From positions 1,178,001 through 1,242,000 of the forward strand of contig NC_044012.1 of NCBI RefSeq assembly GCF_900496995.4: 64,000 nt of DNA, written 5' to 3'. Both the position numbers and the translations under genes were made by a program. The stretch comes from Aquila chrysaetos chrysaetos (Eukaryota; Chordata; Aves; Accipitriformes; Accipitridae). The notes under the pieces are model-generated. The model ran no database searches, was not told the DNA's origin, and saw nothing but the letters and a program-made list of their open reading frames with translations. How positions within the stretch are numbered: the stretch's first letter is position 1; each line of letters opens with the position of its first letter. Positions 21,378-32,654 of the stretch are shown one piece after another.

Positions 21378-23723
21378 GTACCGGCGGGGACGGGACGGGA
21401 CGGGGGACGGGGGGGCAACCGGGGGTCCGCTCTGACGGCGCTGCCCGCTAGGACATCGCGCAGAACCTGTACACCGTGCCCGAGGTGCTGGCCGAGATCC
21501 GCGACAGGCCGACGCGCCGCCGCCTGGCCGCGCTGCCCTGCCAGCTGCGCCTCCGCCGCCCGCGGCCCGACGTCCTGCGCCTCGGTGAGTACCGGAGCGG
21601 CCCAGCGGGCCGGACCGGAGCGGGCCCCTGCGCCTCGGGGAGGCCCGGCTGCCTGCGGCCTGGCCCGGCCCGACCGGCTCTTTTCCCCTTCCCTTTCCTC
21701 TTCCGTATCCCTTTCCGCTTCCCTTTCCTCCTTTCCTCGCAGTGACCGACTTCTCCAAGAAGACCGGGGACTACCCCAGCCTCTCGGCCGCCGACCTGCA
21801 GGTGCTCGCCCTCACCTGCCAGCTGCAGGCCGAGACTGATGGCCCTGGCGGCCTCCGCTGGGAGCCCCAGGATAAGGTAGGACCCAGCCCCCCGGGATGA
21901 GGACCCTGTCCCAGGACGGGGCCCTGCCGACCCCCCGTGCTGCCCCCCCCCAGGTACGGCTCAGCTCCACCCCACGGCACCCCGAGGCCCCCCTGCACCT
22001 CGCCGGCTTCCACCTGCCCACCAAGGTAAGGGAGGGGGACGCAGCGCTCCGAGGTACGGCGCTGGGGATGGGGAACGGAGCCCCGCACAGCCCACGGGCA
22101 GCAGCGGGCGAGGGACCCCCATCCTGCGTCCCCCCACAGCACAAGCGCCCGGGGAGAGGCCAGCATCAGCCTAGTCCCGAGAAGAGCGCAGTCCCATCCG
22201 AGAGCGACGAGTTCAGTTCCTTCCTCTACTGGCGAGCCCCCCTGCCCAGCATTGAGGAGGAGCTGCAGGAGCTGCTGGTGAGACCCAGAGCCTCTTCTCC
22301 TCGCTCCCCTGGTTTCTGACCAGAGCGTGGCATGTCCCGTAGCTGACTGTCTCCTCCACCCCAGAAAGCTCAAGCCATCTCCGTTAGCCCAGAGACCACA
22401 GAGGAGCACCAGAGCTCTGAGGATGGGGCCAGTGCTGAGGAAGAGGAGGATGAGGAGAGCGATGACGAGGGTTGGATAACGCCCAGCAACCTCAAGCAGG
22501 TCCAGCAGGACACAGGGCACTGTGACACTACTCCCGTCGGGGTCCAGGTCGGCTGCGTCACCACTGACTTTGCCATGCAGGTGGGTGCTGGCTGCTGCCC
22601 TGCACGGGACCCTCTGGCCTGGCAGGGCGGGCTGAGGGCAGATTCTCAAATTACTCAAACCTCCAGGCTGGTTAAACCGGCACACTAAGACAGAGGAGCG
22701 CACTGCTGAGTCCCTGGGGCAGGATGAGAGCAGCTTTGCGACAGCGCCTTTTATCTTAAAACCAGCCAGTTCTCTCCATTGCAGGGGCCTCTGCAAAGCC
22801 CGTTGGCATTGCTTCCGTCAGCCTCTGTCACTGCCTGCACTGGCAAACCCTGGTTAAAGCTCCTGGCAGCCCCAGCTCACGGCGTCCTGGTTTCTCTTTC
22901 CTCGTTGCAGAATGTGCTGCTGCAGATGGGCCTCCACGTGCTGGCAGTGAACGGCATGCTGATCCGCCAGGCCAGGAGCTACATCCTCCGCTGCCACGGC
23001 TGCTTCAAGTGAGTGTTTGCGCGCCGAGCGGCACTGCCCTCGGCATGGGGGTGCGGTGCTTGCTGGATGATCCTGCTCGTGGGCTAAGCCTGTATTCCAC
23101 GGCCCAGGAAGCAATAAACCCTCTCTGTACCTGTCTTGCAGGACCACTTCGGACATGACCAAGGTTTTCTGTCCCCACTGTGGTAACAAGACCCTGAAGA
23201 AGGTTGCAGTGAGCGTCAGTGATGATGGGAGCCTCCACATGCATTTCTCCCGCAACCCCAAGGTGCTGAACCCGCGAGGGCTCAGGGTGAGTAGCTGTGT
23301 CTCACTTGCTGGGCGGCTGCTGCTGGGATGAGGGCCGGGCCTGTGGTCAGTTCTTCGTTTGCTCAGTTCTCTAGAGGCCTGCAGTCATCTTGAAGTCTCT
23401 TTGAGCAAGAGTTGCCCCCGAAATGAGTTTAATGACTGCTTTTCTCTTGGCAGTACCCACTGCCAGCCCCGAAAGGAGGGAAGCACGCCAACAATCCTCA
23501 CCTGGTGGAAGACCAGCCCTTCCCGCAGCAGCGGCTGTCCCGCAAGGCCAGGCAGAAGACCAATGTCTTTGACCCCGACTACATCGCTGGGGTTTCGCCC
23601 TTTGCGGAAAACGACATCTACAGCCGTGCGGCCAATCTGCAAATCCGGGACGCGGCCCTGGGCGCTGGCAGGAGGCGCCTGAACCCCAATGCCGTGACAA
23701 AGAAGTTTGTGAGGAGGAGGTGA
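21315..23723 (+). CDS. NOB1: NOB1, endonuclease for 18S rRNA 3'-end maturation
   Basis: NOB1 cleaves 20S/18S-E pre-rRNA at the 3' end of 18S rRNA in late cytoplasmic 40S particles. Nine exons join in frame: 21315-21377, 21452-21584, 21743-21876, 21954-22025, 22140-22277, 22365-22580, 22911-23008, 23142-23286 and 23454-23723. They encode 422 aa, against about 412 in human. An N-terminal PIN nuclease domain (about 5-110) has Asp10 in HVVADTGAF, with Glu36, Asp75 and Asp83 as further likely metal ligands. An acidic stretch lies at about 199-215 and is followed by GWITPSNLKQ. A zinc ribbon uses Cys280, Cys283, Cys295 and Cys298. The C-terminus is basic (GAGRRRLNPNA then KKFVRRR). The ATG follows the CpG-island promoter and encodes the conserved N-terminus. 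All introns are short. Confidence 0.98.
21452..21584 (+). CDS. NOB1: NOB1 exon 2, PIN domain
   Basis: 133 bp, acceptor CCGCTAG, donor CTCG|GTGAGT. It encodes DIAQNLYTVPEVLAEIRD, with the conserved EIRD motif, then an Arg-rich stretch more GC-driven than in mammals. Confidence 0.95.
21743..21876 (+). CDS. NOB1: NOB1 exon 3, PIN domain
   Basis: 134 bp, acceptor CTCGCAG, donor AAG|GTAGGA. It encodes TDFSKKTGDYPSLSAADLQV and LALTCQLQAE, the second acidic cluster of the nuclease fold. Confidence 0.95.
21954..22025 (+). CDS. NOB1: NOB1 exon 4
   Basis: 72 bp, phase 0 at both ends. It encodes HPEAPLHLAGFHLPTK, matching the conserved GFHLP segment. The acceptor is preceded by a C-only tract. Confidence 0.93.
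22140..22277 (+). CDS. NOB1: NOB1 exon 5
   Basis: 138 bp, phase 0. It encodes ESDEFSSFLYWRAPLPSIEE and ELQELL, matching the conserved FSSF..W..PLP region. Confidence 0.94.
22365..22580 (+). CDS. NOB1: NOB1 exon 6, acidic linker
   Basis: 216 bp, phase 0. It contains EEEEDEESDDEGWITPSNLK and ends VGCVTTDFAMQ. The donor is CAG|GTGGGT. Confidence 0.95.
22911..23008 (+). CDS. NOB1: NOB1 exon 7, first half of zinc ribbon
   Basis: 98 bp, acceptor CTCGTTGCAG. It encodes NVLLQMGLHVLAVNGMLIRQ and ends CHGCF plus two bases of a Lys codon. It supplies the first two zinc cysteines. Confidence 0.96.
23142..23286 (+). CDS. NOB1: NOB1 exon 8, second half of zinc ribbon
   Basis: 145 bp. It encodes TTSDMTKVFCPHCGNKTLKK and continues to HFSRNPKVLNPRGLR, supplying the second zinc cysteine pair. 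The donor is CAGG|GTGAGT. Confidence 0.96.
23454..23723 (+). CDS. NOB1: NOB1 exon 9, C-terminus and stop
   Basis: Acceptor CTCTTGGCAG. It encodes YPLPAPKGGKHANNPHL, then ARQKTNVFDPDYIAGVSPF, and ends in a basic tail before TGA at 23721-23723. Confidence 0.96.
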   Translation, partial: YPLPAPKGGKHANNPHLVEDQPFPQQRLSRKARQKTNVFDPDYIAGVSPFAENDIYSRAANLQIRDAALGAGRRRLNPNAVTKKFVRRR

Positions 23724-24048
23724 AGGGCGGGATGGGGTCCCCTGCAGCGGGTGCTGTGAGGGAAGGACCATCCACCCAGGCGTTGCATGTTGCTGCCCAA
23801 CGCCTGACAGCTCCGCGAGGGTGAGGCCTCTCCCAGCACCCTTCCGAAGGCAGCCGCCCTGGGCAGGGGCCAGGCCTTCCCTTTCATGCTCCTCCAGTGC
23901 CTGAAGAGCAGCTGTGACTGGGGGTGATGGTCATCGGGTTTGGGGAGGCTCTGACCTGGGATGGCCTGCCAGAACCAGGGGGAGCTGCCTGACATAGGGC
24001 CTTCCCTGCTCAGCCCCCAAACGCACCCCAGGCAATGGCTGCGTTGCT

Positions 24049-24054
24049 AATAAA
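24049..24054 (+). terminator. NOB1: NOB1 poly(A) signal
   Basis: AATAAA lies 326 bases after the NOB1 stop, followed by A-rich then GT-rich sequence (TGGCTCAGTCTTGTTCC). The cleavage site is expected near 24070, giving a 3' UTR of about 350 nt. Confidence 0.85.
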
Positions 24055-24074
24055 CACAAAAACCCACAGCCCCG

Positions 24075-25185
24075 TGGCTCAGTCTTGTTCCTCTGGCTGC
24101 CTGTGCCAGGCTCGTTGGCCGGGGAGTGTTTTTCTCTGAGCCTCGAGAGGAAGAGGAGGCTGGGGAGGGAGGGTTTCCTCAGGGTGTTTTCTTTTGTCCC
24201 ATGGCACTAATGAGGCAGGTGGATAATGAATGCCTGCAGCAGGGCTGGCAGCTCCAGAAGGGCAAAAGGCAGCGGCGGGGGGTTGCATTTGCCCACTGCA
24301 GCATGGCCATGTCTGACCCTGCCCGGGGCAGCGGGCGCAGGGCTGATGGGGAAAGAGCTGGGGTGGCAGGAGGGGCAGTGGTACGGGCTGGCGCTGGGGC
24401 AGCACCAGGGAAATGCCTTTCAGATAAATCTAGTTACATCTTTCACAGTAAAGCATTCTGCCCAGCTGTTGGGGTAAGTACAGTTTCTTCTTGCCCCTTT
24501 TTTTTTTGTAGTTTTTCAAAATGATGAAATTGCTGATCCTGGCTGGTGGCCCCACGGTCCTGCCAGAGGTTACATCCCCGCAGGAGGTCAGCAGGAAGGG
24601 GGACACACACCTGAGGCTCAGTAACCCCAGGTCGCTTTTAGCATGTTAGCATAAATACACCAAAGATGCAGATAAAGGGGAACTGTGCTAACACGCACAG
24701 AAATTCTGCTAGCGAGGCAGAGCTCCTGTCATCTTGGCTTAGGACTTCCAGCATTACCTCCCTCAGGCAGAACAGCCCCCAGACCAACCCCAGGGGAGAC
24801 TTCTGCTTCTCCCCCAGGTCCCTCAGAGACAGAATCCTGCTCCAGGCTGACAATGAAAACAATTTCCTTGAACGCTCTATAACGTGCAGGCTGGAGTTGG
24901 GGTAGTACACCCAACGGTTCCTTCGGACTTAACACCGCAAAGTCAAAAAGAAACATTGCAATGTTTTTTTAAAAGTGCAGGCATGACACAGTGCCTTTTC
25001 TTACGCAACAGCTCCAGCAGCCCACACCACCACGGGCACAACTCAGCACGGGCTACTACCTTCCCAGTATTTCCTGACCCTAGCGCCGTACGGTTCCCAG
25101 ACAGGTTGATTCTGTACTGAAGAACAGCACTTTCTCCTGGCAGACAGAAGATGCCCTTGAAAAAAACACAACAAGACTTTACACT
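24075..25185. other. NOB1-NFAT5 intergenic spacer, no gene seen
   Basis: This is the gap between the convergent 3' ends of NOB1 and NFAT5. Short frames on both strands match nothing I recognise. A T run lies near 24500. NQO1, which sits between these genes in mammals as I recall, is not visible. The base composition changes from GC-rich to AT-rich across this interval. Confidence 0.6.
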
Positions 25186-25207
25186 GCAAAATGAAAACTT
25201 TCATTGT

Positions 25208-25213
25208 TTTATT
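25208..25213 (-). terminator. NFAT5: NFAT5 distal poly(A) signal
   Basis: AATAAA on the minus strand, followed about 30-50 nt on by GTCTTGTTGTGTTTTTTT, a typical GT/T-rich downstream element. A second AATAAA is at 25286-25281. Proximal copies at 28335-28330 and 29382-29377 could give shorter UTRs. Confidence 0.7.
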
Positions 25214-27858
25214 CTTGACTGCAGCTGTTTACAGAAATATAATTGCGAGTATACAAATGTCCCAATAGAAGCAAAATATTTTTATTTTTTAATATTCAAC
25301 AAGTTATCACAGGATAGCTAAAAACATAGATGCAAATAAAATATCCCCTCATAGAACAAACTGAAAACACCGGGTATCAGTGCTTTGAAAATCCCAACTA
25401 CGAAAGCCATATACACAGAAATGCACAAAGGAATATCTGGTGCTACTTTCACATTGCAGGACAGTGGAAGAGGCAGCTCAGCGGTCGACCAGTGCGCTCC
25501 AGGAACACATGGCAGAAAGGCAGGTAAGCCACTCAAAGATGCAGCTACTAACAGAGGTAGAAAGCTCTGCTCTGAAGGTTTTTGGAGCTTACTCATTAAT
25601 AATGAGCTCAAATGTAAATATTTCAAATAACCTCATCTCAAATAGCATCCACAATAAAAAAAGCTTCAGGAATACTGGAATGTGTTCCCAGTTCGGCAAC
25701 ACCCAGGAGCGCCACACTCCCTCCTTTCAAAAGGGAGCTTTTCCCCTCGAGTGCCGTTATCCTGACCTCCAGGACGGCCGCACTCATGCGTGAGGACCCA
25801 CCTGCACAAGGGACACGTGGGCCAGACCTTCCCCGGATCACCAAGGGGCAATTCCAGGGACTAAAAAGAACTGAAGGCCATTTACGCGATCTGAACACAG
25901 GACCCTTTGCTAATCTGAATCCTGGAGCAAATGCAGACAACTGGAATATTGTACAGTGGGCTGCTGCTGGGTGTTGGGAGTTTTGGAGTCTGAACCAAGC
26001 ACTTGCAGAATGTCTGTGAGTATCCCACAGCAAGCAAGGAAATCCTTGGATTCCTCACCCTTGTCCCAATACACTTGAATGTTGTGAGGCAATTTCATGA
26101 ACCGTAACAGCAAAAATTACAGACCTCTGGAAACAGCGGAGATCAGACCTGCAAACTGATGGCTCAAAGAGAAGAAATGAGGCCATTTGCTTTTGGTTTG
26201 GCAGAGGTGCTTCGATGAAGCCTGTACCAGGGCAATAATGTCTATCAATCAACCTCATGCCAAACTGCAGCAGAACACCCCTGATTTGGCATGAAGAGTC
26301 ATGGTGGACAAAATACATGATTTTATGATCTGGATTTCTTTCAGGGGGTTTAATTTCTCACACAATCTGTAAGAAATCAGTACAAGTCACAGCAGGGTTC
26401 CTCACAGCTAGAAACCAAGGAGAGCTTTCACCAGCTTTCAAGGAGAGAGTTTTCTAGATATTGACTGTTACAGTAAAACATCAGTCAAAAAACAACAAAA
26501 AAAAAAAATTAAAGATGCCTGCCTTTATGAGAATAAAGAGAAGAGGAATGACAGATTAAGCTTCACCTTCCCGATCCAAACACAACCCAGCTAAGCAGCA
26601 ACCGGGATCCTTTGCTATGTAAGAACAATTAATAACCCTCACTGGGAAGGAGGTGCTGGTGTCAGTCCAGCTCCTCTGGAGCAACACAGCCACCACCATT
26701 CCCTATCGGCACGAGCTGCTGGGACACTGAGAATGGAAAAGGTGCCGAAGTCAGGAGTCACTTGAGGAAAGCTGGCAGGGGAGCACATGGAAGCAGACAG
26801 CCGCTGCTGTGTTTCCTGAGCCCATCCAGTGGGCAGGCTCTCAACCAAGGCTGTCAGGTCTACTGTTTAGCTAACACCCCATCTGCAATTATTAATAAAA
26901 ATATATAAAAATACAAAAGTGTACAGCTGTTTTCAACCCATGGATATTAGTGACGTTCAAAAGCCAAGCAAGTTTCTGGAGCAACATTACCAACAGCGCC
27001 ACATGTACAGTATGGAAAGGTGTTGATACAACTATTAATGAGTTACTACAAAAACCTTGGTAAATAACCTCAGACTAAGGAAAAGTAGTATTATTTCAGG
27101 TTTATAAAAATGTAAATATAACAGTATTCTATGCTTGTGTCTACTAATTATTTATATATAATAGATATACGATTCCTCTATATACATATATATATCCTAG
27201 AATATACAGGCATTGCATATTTACATACCTATACAGATTATAAGAAAGGAAAAGCCTCTCCTCCTGTGTAACCCCTCTGAGCCTCATACTCAACTAGAGA
27301 ATTTTACAAGTACACTTTTACAGGAGTTTATCTGCTGCTGCATTCTTCCTTGTATCTAACGAACATTGACCACATTTCCCACAGTGACCCTCTATGCTCG
27401 ATTCCCAGCCTGCAGTGGGCACAGACAGACGTGCCCCTTTGTGGGCTCAGGTGACTACTGTCGTACGCCACTGGCATAATTGGTCTGAATATGAACATGA
27501 AGTGCTCACAATCTATCCCAAAAGACTACTCCAAATTAAAACAAAAACCACAAACAAACAAAGCAAGCATCTCAGTACTAGTTTCCTTTTAGCTTGTAAA
27601 ACAACAGAGCTGCCACCAGTCCTCTGAACACCAAACACACCTATTCCTTGAAAATAAATTTTGCACTAATGAGAAGTCACCAGTGATCAGTATTTCCTCT
27701 TCTCACTTTCCACCTACAACTCATAGCTCAGAGCATGCAGAGCAATTCATTCTCCTCATTCTTGCTTCTATCACTTAGATAAATATCCATAATTCCTTGT
27801 ACTCGTCTCCTGTATTTACCCTGAAAAAGTAACCCAACCATTTGCCATACAGAGGCAT

Positions 27859-27911
27859 GGCATTCAAAAACTGACAGTGAAACAGAGGCATTCAAAAACT
27901 GACAGTGAAAC
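27859..27911. repeat. 28-bp tandem duplication in the NFAT5 3' UTR
   Basis: Units beginning GGCATTCAAAAACTGACAGT start at 27859 and 27887. The first 25 bases are identical, which points to a recent duplication. Confidence 0.9.
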
Positions 27912-28622
27912 TGTTTTCTAACTCTTAACGAATGTGCACGTGCATGCGTGCACACACACGTATGTACCCTTGGGGGAAACTACCTGTAGCTTTTTTAGTC
28001 CAGTAACAACTTTTTTGATTTTACTTTTTAATAAGTCATCTTTCCTGCTACTCAAATTGCAATTTAAACTATGTTTTAAGACAAATGCAAGCTTCTGACT
28101 TGTTTGGTATTCTTTCTGAAGACTCTGGAAAGGTCATAGGAGTAGAAAATCTGTTCAGACAAGTTTTCTTTTAGAAACGATATCCTAAATCAAAATCACA
28201 ATAGAAGCTTTAAAAAAAAAAAAAATTCAACTTATCTAAATCAGGGGAATGTAACTGATACAGCTGCCCAGGCTGTTAGTATTTCCAGTAAAAAACCCTG
28301 CCAAGTTACAAACGCTTAACTGTTCATGCTTTATTCTATCTTAAAACTACATAGGAAGTAACCACCCTGTCAGTAGTTAGAAGTAATTATAAAGTGATTG
28401 GTGATTAAACATCCACTTTGAAACAGCAAGGCTGAAATTATTTCTTGAACTATTTTTATGTTAAAATAATAGCAAAGCATTTGGCTTGAATAACTGTTGA
28501 AAGATCAGACAGTGAAGAGGCAATTAACAACAAAATGTGGACTTGCTAATTAAGCACAAAGCACCAGTAACTTCCTGCCAGAGGAGATGTTTAGCTAATA
28601 ACTGCGTATTATGTGTTATTCA

Positions 28623-28639
28623 CATGGGGTTTTTTTTTT

Positions 28640-28673
<34 letters not shown>
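28623..28673. repeat. T / TA / CA compound microsatellite in the NFAT5 3' UTR
   Basis: A T run, then TATATATATATA, then about eleven CA units. In the mRNA this is a TG, TA, A tract. Confidence 0.9.
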
Positions 28674-28674
<1 letters not shown>

Positions 28675-29607
28675 GAGTGTATAAGCGGACAAGAGAATGT
28701 ATGCAGAAGTCACAACTGGTGGCTAGCAGGTACGACTCCCTAGATTTTAATCTGTGCCAGCAAATTGCTGTTCTGTAAACCACCATGCACCACAGATGCT
28801 ATGCAGATAGCGGACCATGGGTGCTTTAGAGGCATATACAGCTGAAGAGTATAGCCCACATCTAACATGAAGGTTTAGATTTAACAATTCTTTTAAGAGC
28901 GACCTCAAGCAGCAGAAAAAAAACAAGATACAGAAAACCCATCCCAGCAATGCAGCTCTACAGTTTTTCATTTTTCACCTAGTAATATCTTCTATACTTA
29001 ATTGCTGCTTTGTGGATATGATAGTAACTTCCCCTTTATAATAACGTCAGAAACTTGACGTTTATAGAGACTACTATCTCAGTATCTTCTAACTTTCTCA
29101 ACCAAAATGGACTAGACGTGATGCCACTGCCTCATCTCTGTAGGCAAGCACTCCATCTGCTCAGAGCTAACAGGCATGCCAGTGTGAGCATGCAGAAGAG
29201 TAAACACAAAGATTTAAAAAAAAAAAAAAAAAAAAAAAAAGCAGAGTAAGCTCCAATTATCAGTATCAACTGCTTAAATTACAAAAGTAAATGTTCAGGA
29301 CTGATAAAATACAGATGTGGCTCACACTGTTCTTGGGTCTTTCTGCCATGAAATCCTGCAGCCTGTCTTTAAGCTCTTTATTGGCTTATCAAACCTCTCT
29401 TTATCTTCTGTAACAACTGTTTGCAAGCAGCAGTTCAAGCACTAATCAACCACTGAGCAATCTCTTCATTCATAAGACAAATACTTTTTGTAACCAAATC
29501 ACATGTTCAAAGTGTTGTACATTTAAACATTGACCTAAAATGAACAAGATAAATTTAACATAAGAAAAGAAAGGTGTTATCCGGAAGTGAAAAATGGGAT
29601 AGCACAG

Positions 29608-29656
29608 CCCTTTTTTTTTTTTTTTTTTTTTTTTTCCTTGTAACTTTTTTTTTTTC
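29608..29656. repeat. Long T tract in the NFAT5 3' UTR
   Basis: About 27 consecutive T, then a second T run; these read as A tracts in the NFAT5 mRNA. An A tract of similar length lies at 29216-29240. Confidence 0.85.
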
Positions 29657-30902
29657 TCTCTTCTCTTCATAAGCAACCTAAAATACACACACAATTCAAA
29701 CATACCCTCCCCCCTGGAGCTGTAGCAGTCTTGGTATGAAGTTCTCTTTTGGACACCCATCTTGTTAAATGGAGAATTGGTCCCTGGTGACTTGGCACTG
29801 ACCAACAGCACTTCAACGTAAGGATACACCCCTTCGGAACAACGGAACAAACTGAAGCAGCACACAAGTGAATTTATAATTCCTATTACTTCTGTGTATG
29901 AAGGCCCCAGATGACACCCAACAGCTTGTCCTGGGACTGCGATCCTGCAAAAGCCACCAGTTCATTTTCAAATAACTGGCTATCGACTTCCACAACTATC
30001 TGGAAGTTGTTTCGGTCCATAATTCTCAGTCTTCTACATAGCCTCATATAGCTTTTAGTCAATGCTGCAAGATTGCTGTTTTCATGTCATGAACCATAAC
30101 AAGATTTTGTTAATATTTTGTCTTAGCAGGAAAAAGAAAAAAAAAAAATCACAGAAAGAAAAAGTATGGTTCAGGGTTAAAGCAGCTCTGGACATTATGA
30201 AGCAGGGAATTCTTTTTATCATGATTAAAATTTTAAACATTTTAGCATAATCATAAATTAAGAGTTAAAACACAGAGGCGCTAATAATAAAATATTAAAT
30301 AGACAATGATAGTGGATAAAAGCTGAATGGCTCATTCTGAATGAAACCCCATTATTTTATATACGCCTAAATGCCTACGGGTTTCCTTACTAGATCGTAT
30401 TGCTGAGTGACAGACACATCAAAACACGCAGTGAAGCTTCTCATAGCCAGCTGGAACAATAAATTGCCTGATGGAATGGCGAGAGATGAACAAGTTATTT
30501 ATGTTGCAAAAAGTACTTAAATACTCAATAAAGACATAACAAACCCCACCCCACCCCACTGTTATCAGACGCCACGTTGTGGTAGAACATCAGACAAACT
30601 CACAAATTTACCACAAAAATGTGTGGCAAAAAGAATATTTTATATATATGTATATATATAAATTTTTATATTTATGCCAATGTACTCACTCAGTACAAAT
30701 AGCAAAATAGTATACCATTTCCTAAATACAAAATATAGCTTTCCAAAAAAATGAAACACACATTAGATATAAACCATCCAAAACTTGAACGATTGAAAAC
30801 TGTATTCAAAATTAAATGACCCAGAGCAGGTCTCTTTCTGAAAAGTTCCCTTCATATCGGCAAGAAGCCTTACTACTGAAAACGTAATTCAATGCCTCTC
30901 AA

Positions 30903-30939
30903 TGAGAGAGAGAAAGAGAGAGACAGAAAGAGAAAGTGA
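30903..30939. repeat. GA-rich simple repeat in the NFAT5 3' UTR
   Basis: A purine-only GAGAGAGAAAGAGAGAGA-type tract, with a nearby TA tract at 30640-30661. Confidence 0.85.
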
Positions 30940-32654
30940 ACTTTATGACAGACTGACGAACAGGAAAATCCATTAAAACAAACAAAAACTCTACACGGCT
31001 CAACTAAGCACACACGTTAAGGGAAAAAACACACAGTAAACAGACTAGAGTAACTTAAAAACCATTTACAGACTATTCTTTGTTATTTAAAATAACAAAA
31101 ATGAAAAATGACATGATACCAACTACACTCTACCAAGGCATAATCGCCATACATGACAGCTGTTGGGCTCTAACTGCAGCAACAGCTTTCTACGTGCAGG
31201 AGAAGAAACAAATATCTGAATGAGGCTGTAGTGAGATATCACAAAACTGTCCGGATAGTTGGAGCACCCAAAAAATTCACATGCCTCACAATACAACTGC
31301 ATGGTCTGGAGTGGGTTGTTTTTACATTCTGTAACATCAGTCAATTATTTTTTTTTTTTAATTGAGACATGACAATCTAGAAACTAGACTTGGGGACTGT
31401 TGGTAGAAAAAAGAAAATCACTTCAAAACTGCAGTGAGCTCAATATGCTACAAAGATGCAACAGCTCAGGATGAAGTGAAATTTTCAAGAATGCTTAAAA
31501 ATGATGTAGTTTGCCCCCTACTTGGACTAAAGTCAAGCTGAAGATTTACATCAGTAACAGCTGGAAAAAGACGGTTATGGGGGATTCCTGCATTTAGAAG
31601 GTGGTAGAGAAATTGCTTCCTCTCTCCTTAATCCTTGATTATTTGTCAAAGCTTCTACTAACTAAGCAATTTAATGCCATGGATTCCTAAAAGCTGCTTC
31701 TGATCTTTAAAGCCAGTAGGATATTTATGTCTCTCTTAAAAACACAATATGAAACTGAGGGAGAGAGAAGGAAAACCATGAAGAGAATGAAAGGGAGAAG
31801 GCTGGTTTGAGAATGGCTAATGCAGCTTTACAGAGTTCTAACCCATACAGTCAGAGTGAGAGACACAGAGGAGTTCCTTCCTCAGCCAGGCAGAAAGTTC
31901 TTTTCAAGTTGACAGTATTTTAGAGGGTAAGATTTTAAAAGTAAAATTTAACTGAAAGTTCCCCTTCATTTCTTCATTTCGTTAGAGCCACCAAACCCTT
32001 GTTCTATATACAGTTACATGTAAGAGACATGGAAAACCGTTAATCACATTCTCAGATGGGAAGCACCCACCTCTGGCTATCTACAGCAGCAAGCAATTCT
32101 CTGCTCATTACAGTTATCAGTATTTTTCATTGCCACCTACTGCAATTAACAAATCGCAGTATTAGCTCTCCCACTCAACTGTAAAACATGTGATCCCTTC
32201 ACTTACTGACAGTTATGAGTCATGGCTCATGTCACAGGCATTTGATGTTTCTGCTTCACAAGCTTTTCTAGTCAAAAGAGGGGACGTCAAGAAGGAAGAG
32301 GAGGAAAAAAAAGTAAACGTGGTAATGTGTATTACCTTCTAACAACAATAACAACTGACCAGATATGCTTTAAATTCAAAGAGCACCCCACTGTTAATGA
32401 GGTTCAGGAATCTGGTAACAGTACAATCCCATGCCCTAGTAAAACAAAGCATAGCTTTTCAGCATTATTGGCACTACAAAACCCAAATACTATGGTCACG
32501 GCCTTAGGTGCTAGACGCTGCAATTGGCCATGTGTGTGCTCTTGAGAGAAGAGGGCCACTTTTTGACAGAAGCAATCAGTTCCACACGGCCTAATCCAGA
32601 GGCGGAAGGTCTGACAGGATCTGGAAAATCATCGCTTTTTTCTTCACAGAATTT

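Larger units (their letters stand above)
20440..21650. promoter_or_regulatory. CpG island, putative bidirectional WWP2/NOB1 promoter
   Basis: This stretch is extremely GC- and CpG-rich and covers the 5' end of NOB1 and the expected first exon of WWP2. It lacks an obvious TATA box, as usual for housekeeping promoters. ETS-type cores occur on both strands (CCGGAAGC at 21219-21226 plus; CTTCCGG at 21145-21151, which is CCGGAAG on minus). An E-box-like palindrome, GTCATGTGAC, sits at 21166-21175, and a ZNF143-like element at 21276-21294. The head-to-head arrangement of two ubiquitously used genes fits a shared promoter; the start sites are inferred, not seen. Confidence 0.75.
25190..32654 (-). 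other. NFAT5: NFAT5 terminal exon, long 3' UTR
   Basis: A strong acceptor (pyrimidine tract then TTCCTGCAG) lies at 32656-32655 and pairs with the donor at 33565-33564. From there about 7.5 kb of AT-rich sequence without coding potential runs to poly(A) signals at 25281-25286 and 25208-25213. Human NFAT5 mRNA also has a 3' UTR of roughly this size as I remember. It contains TA, CA, GA and homopolymer tracts and a 28-bp tandem duplication, suiting it to post-transcriptional control. Confidence 0.8.

Noticed and set aside
20405-21758. Long open frames on both strands over the CpG island (348 and 361 codons)
   Set aside because: Artefacts of very high GC content. They overlap the promoter and the true NOB1 exons in other frames.
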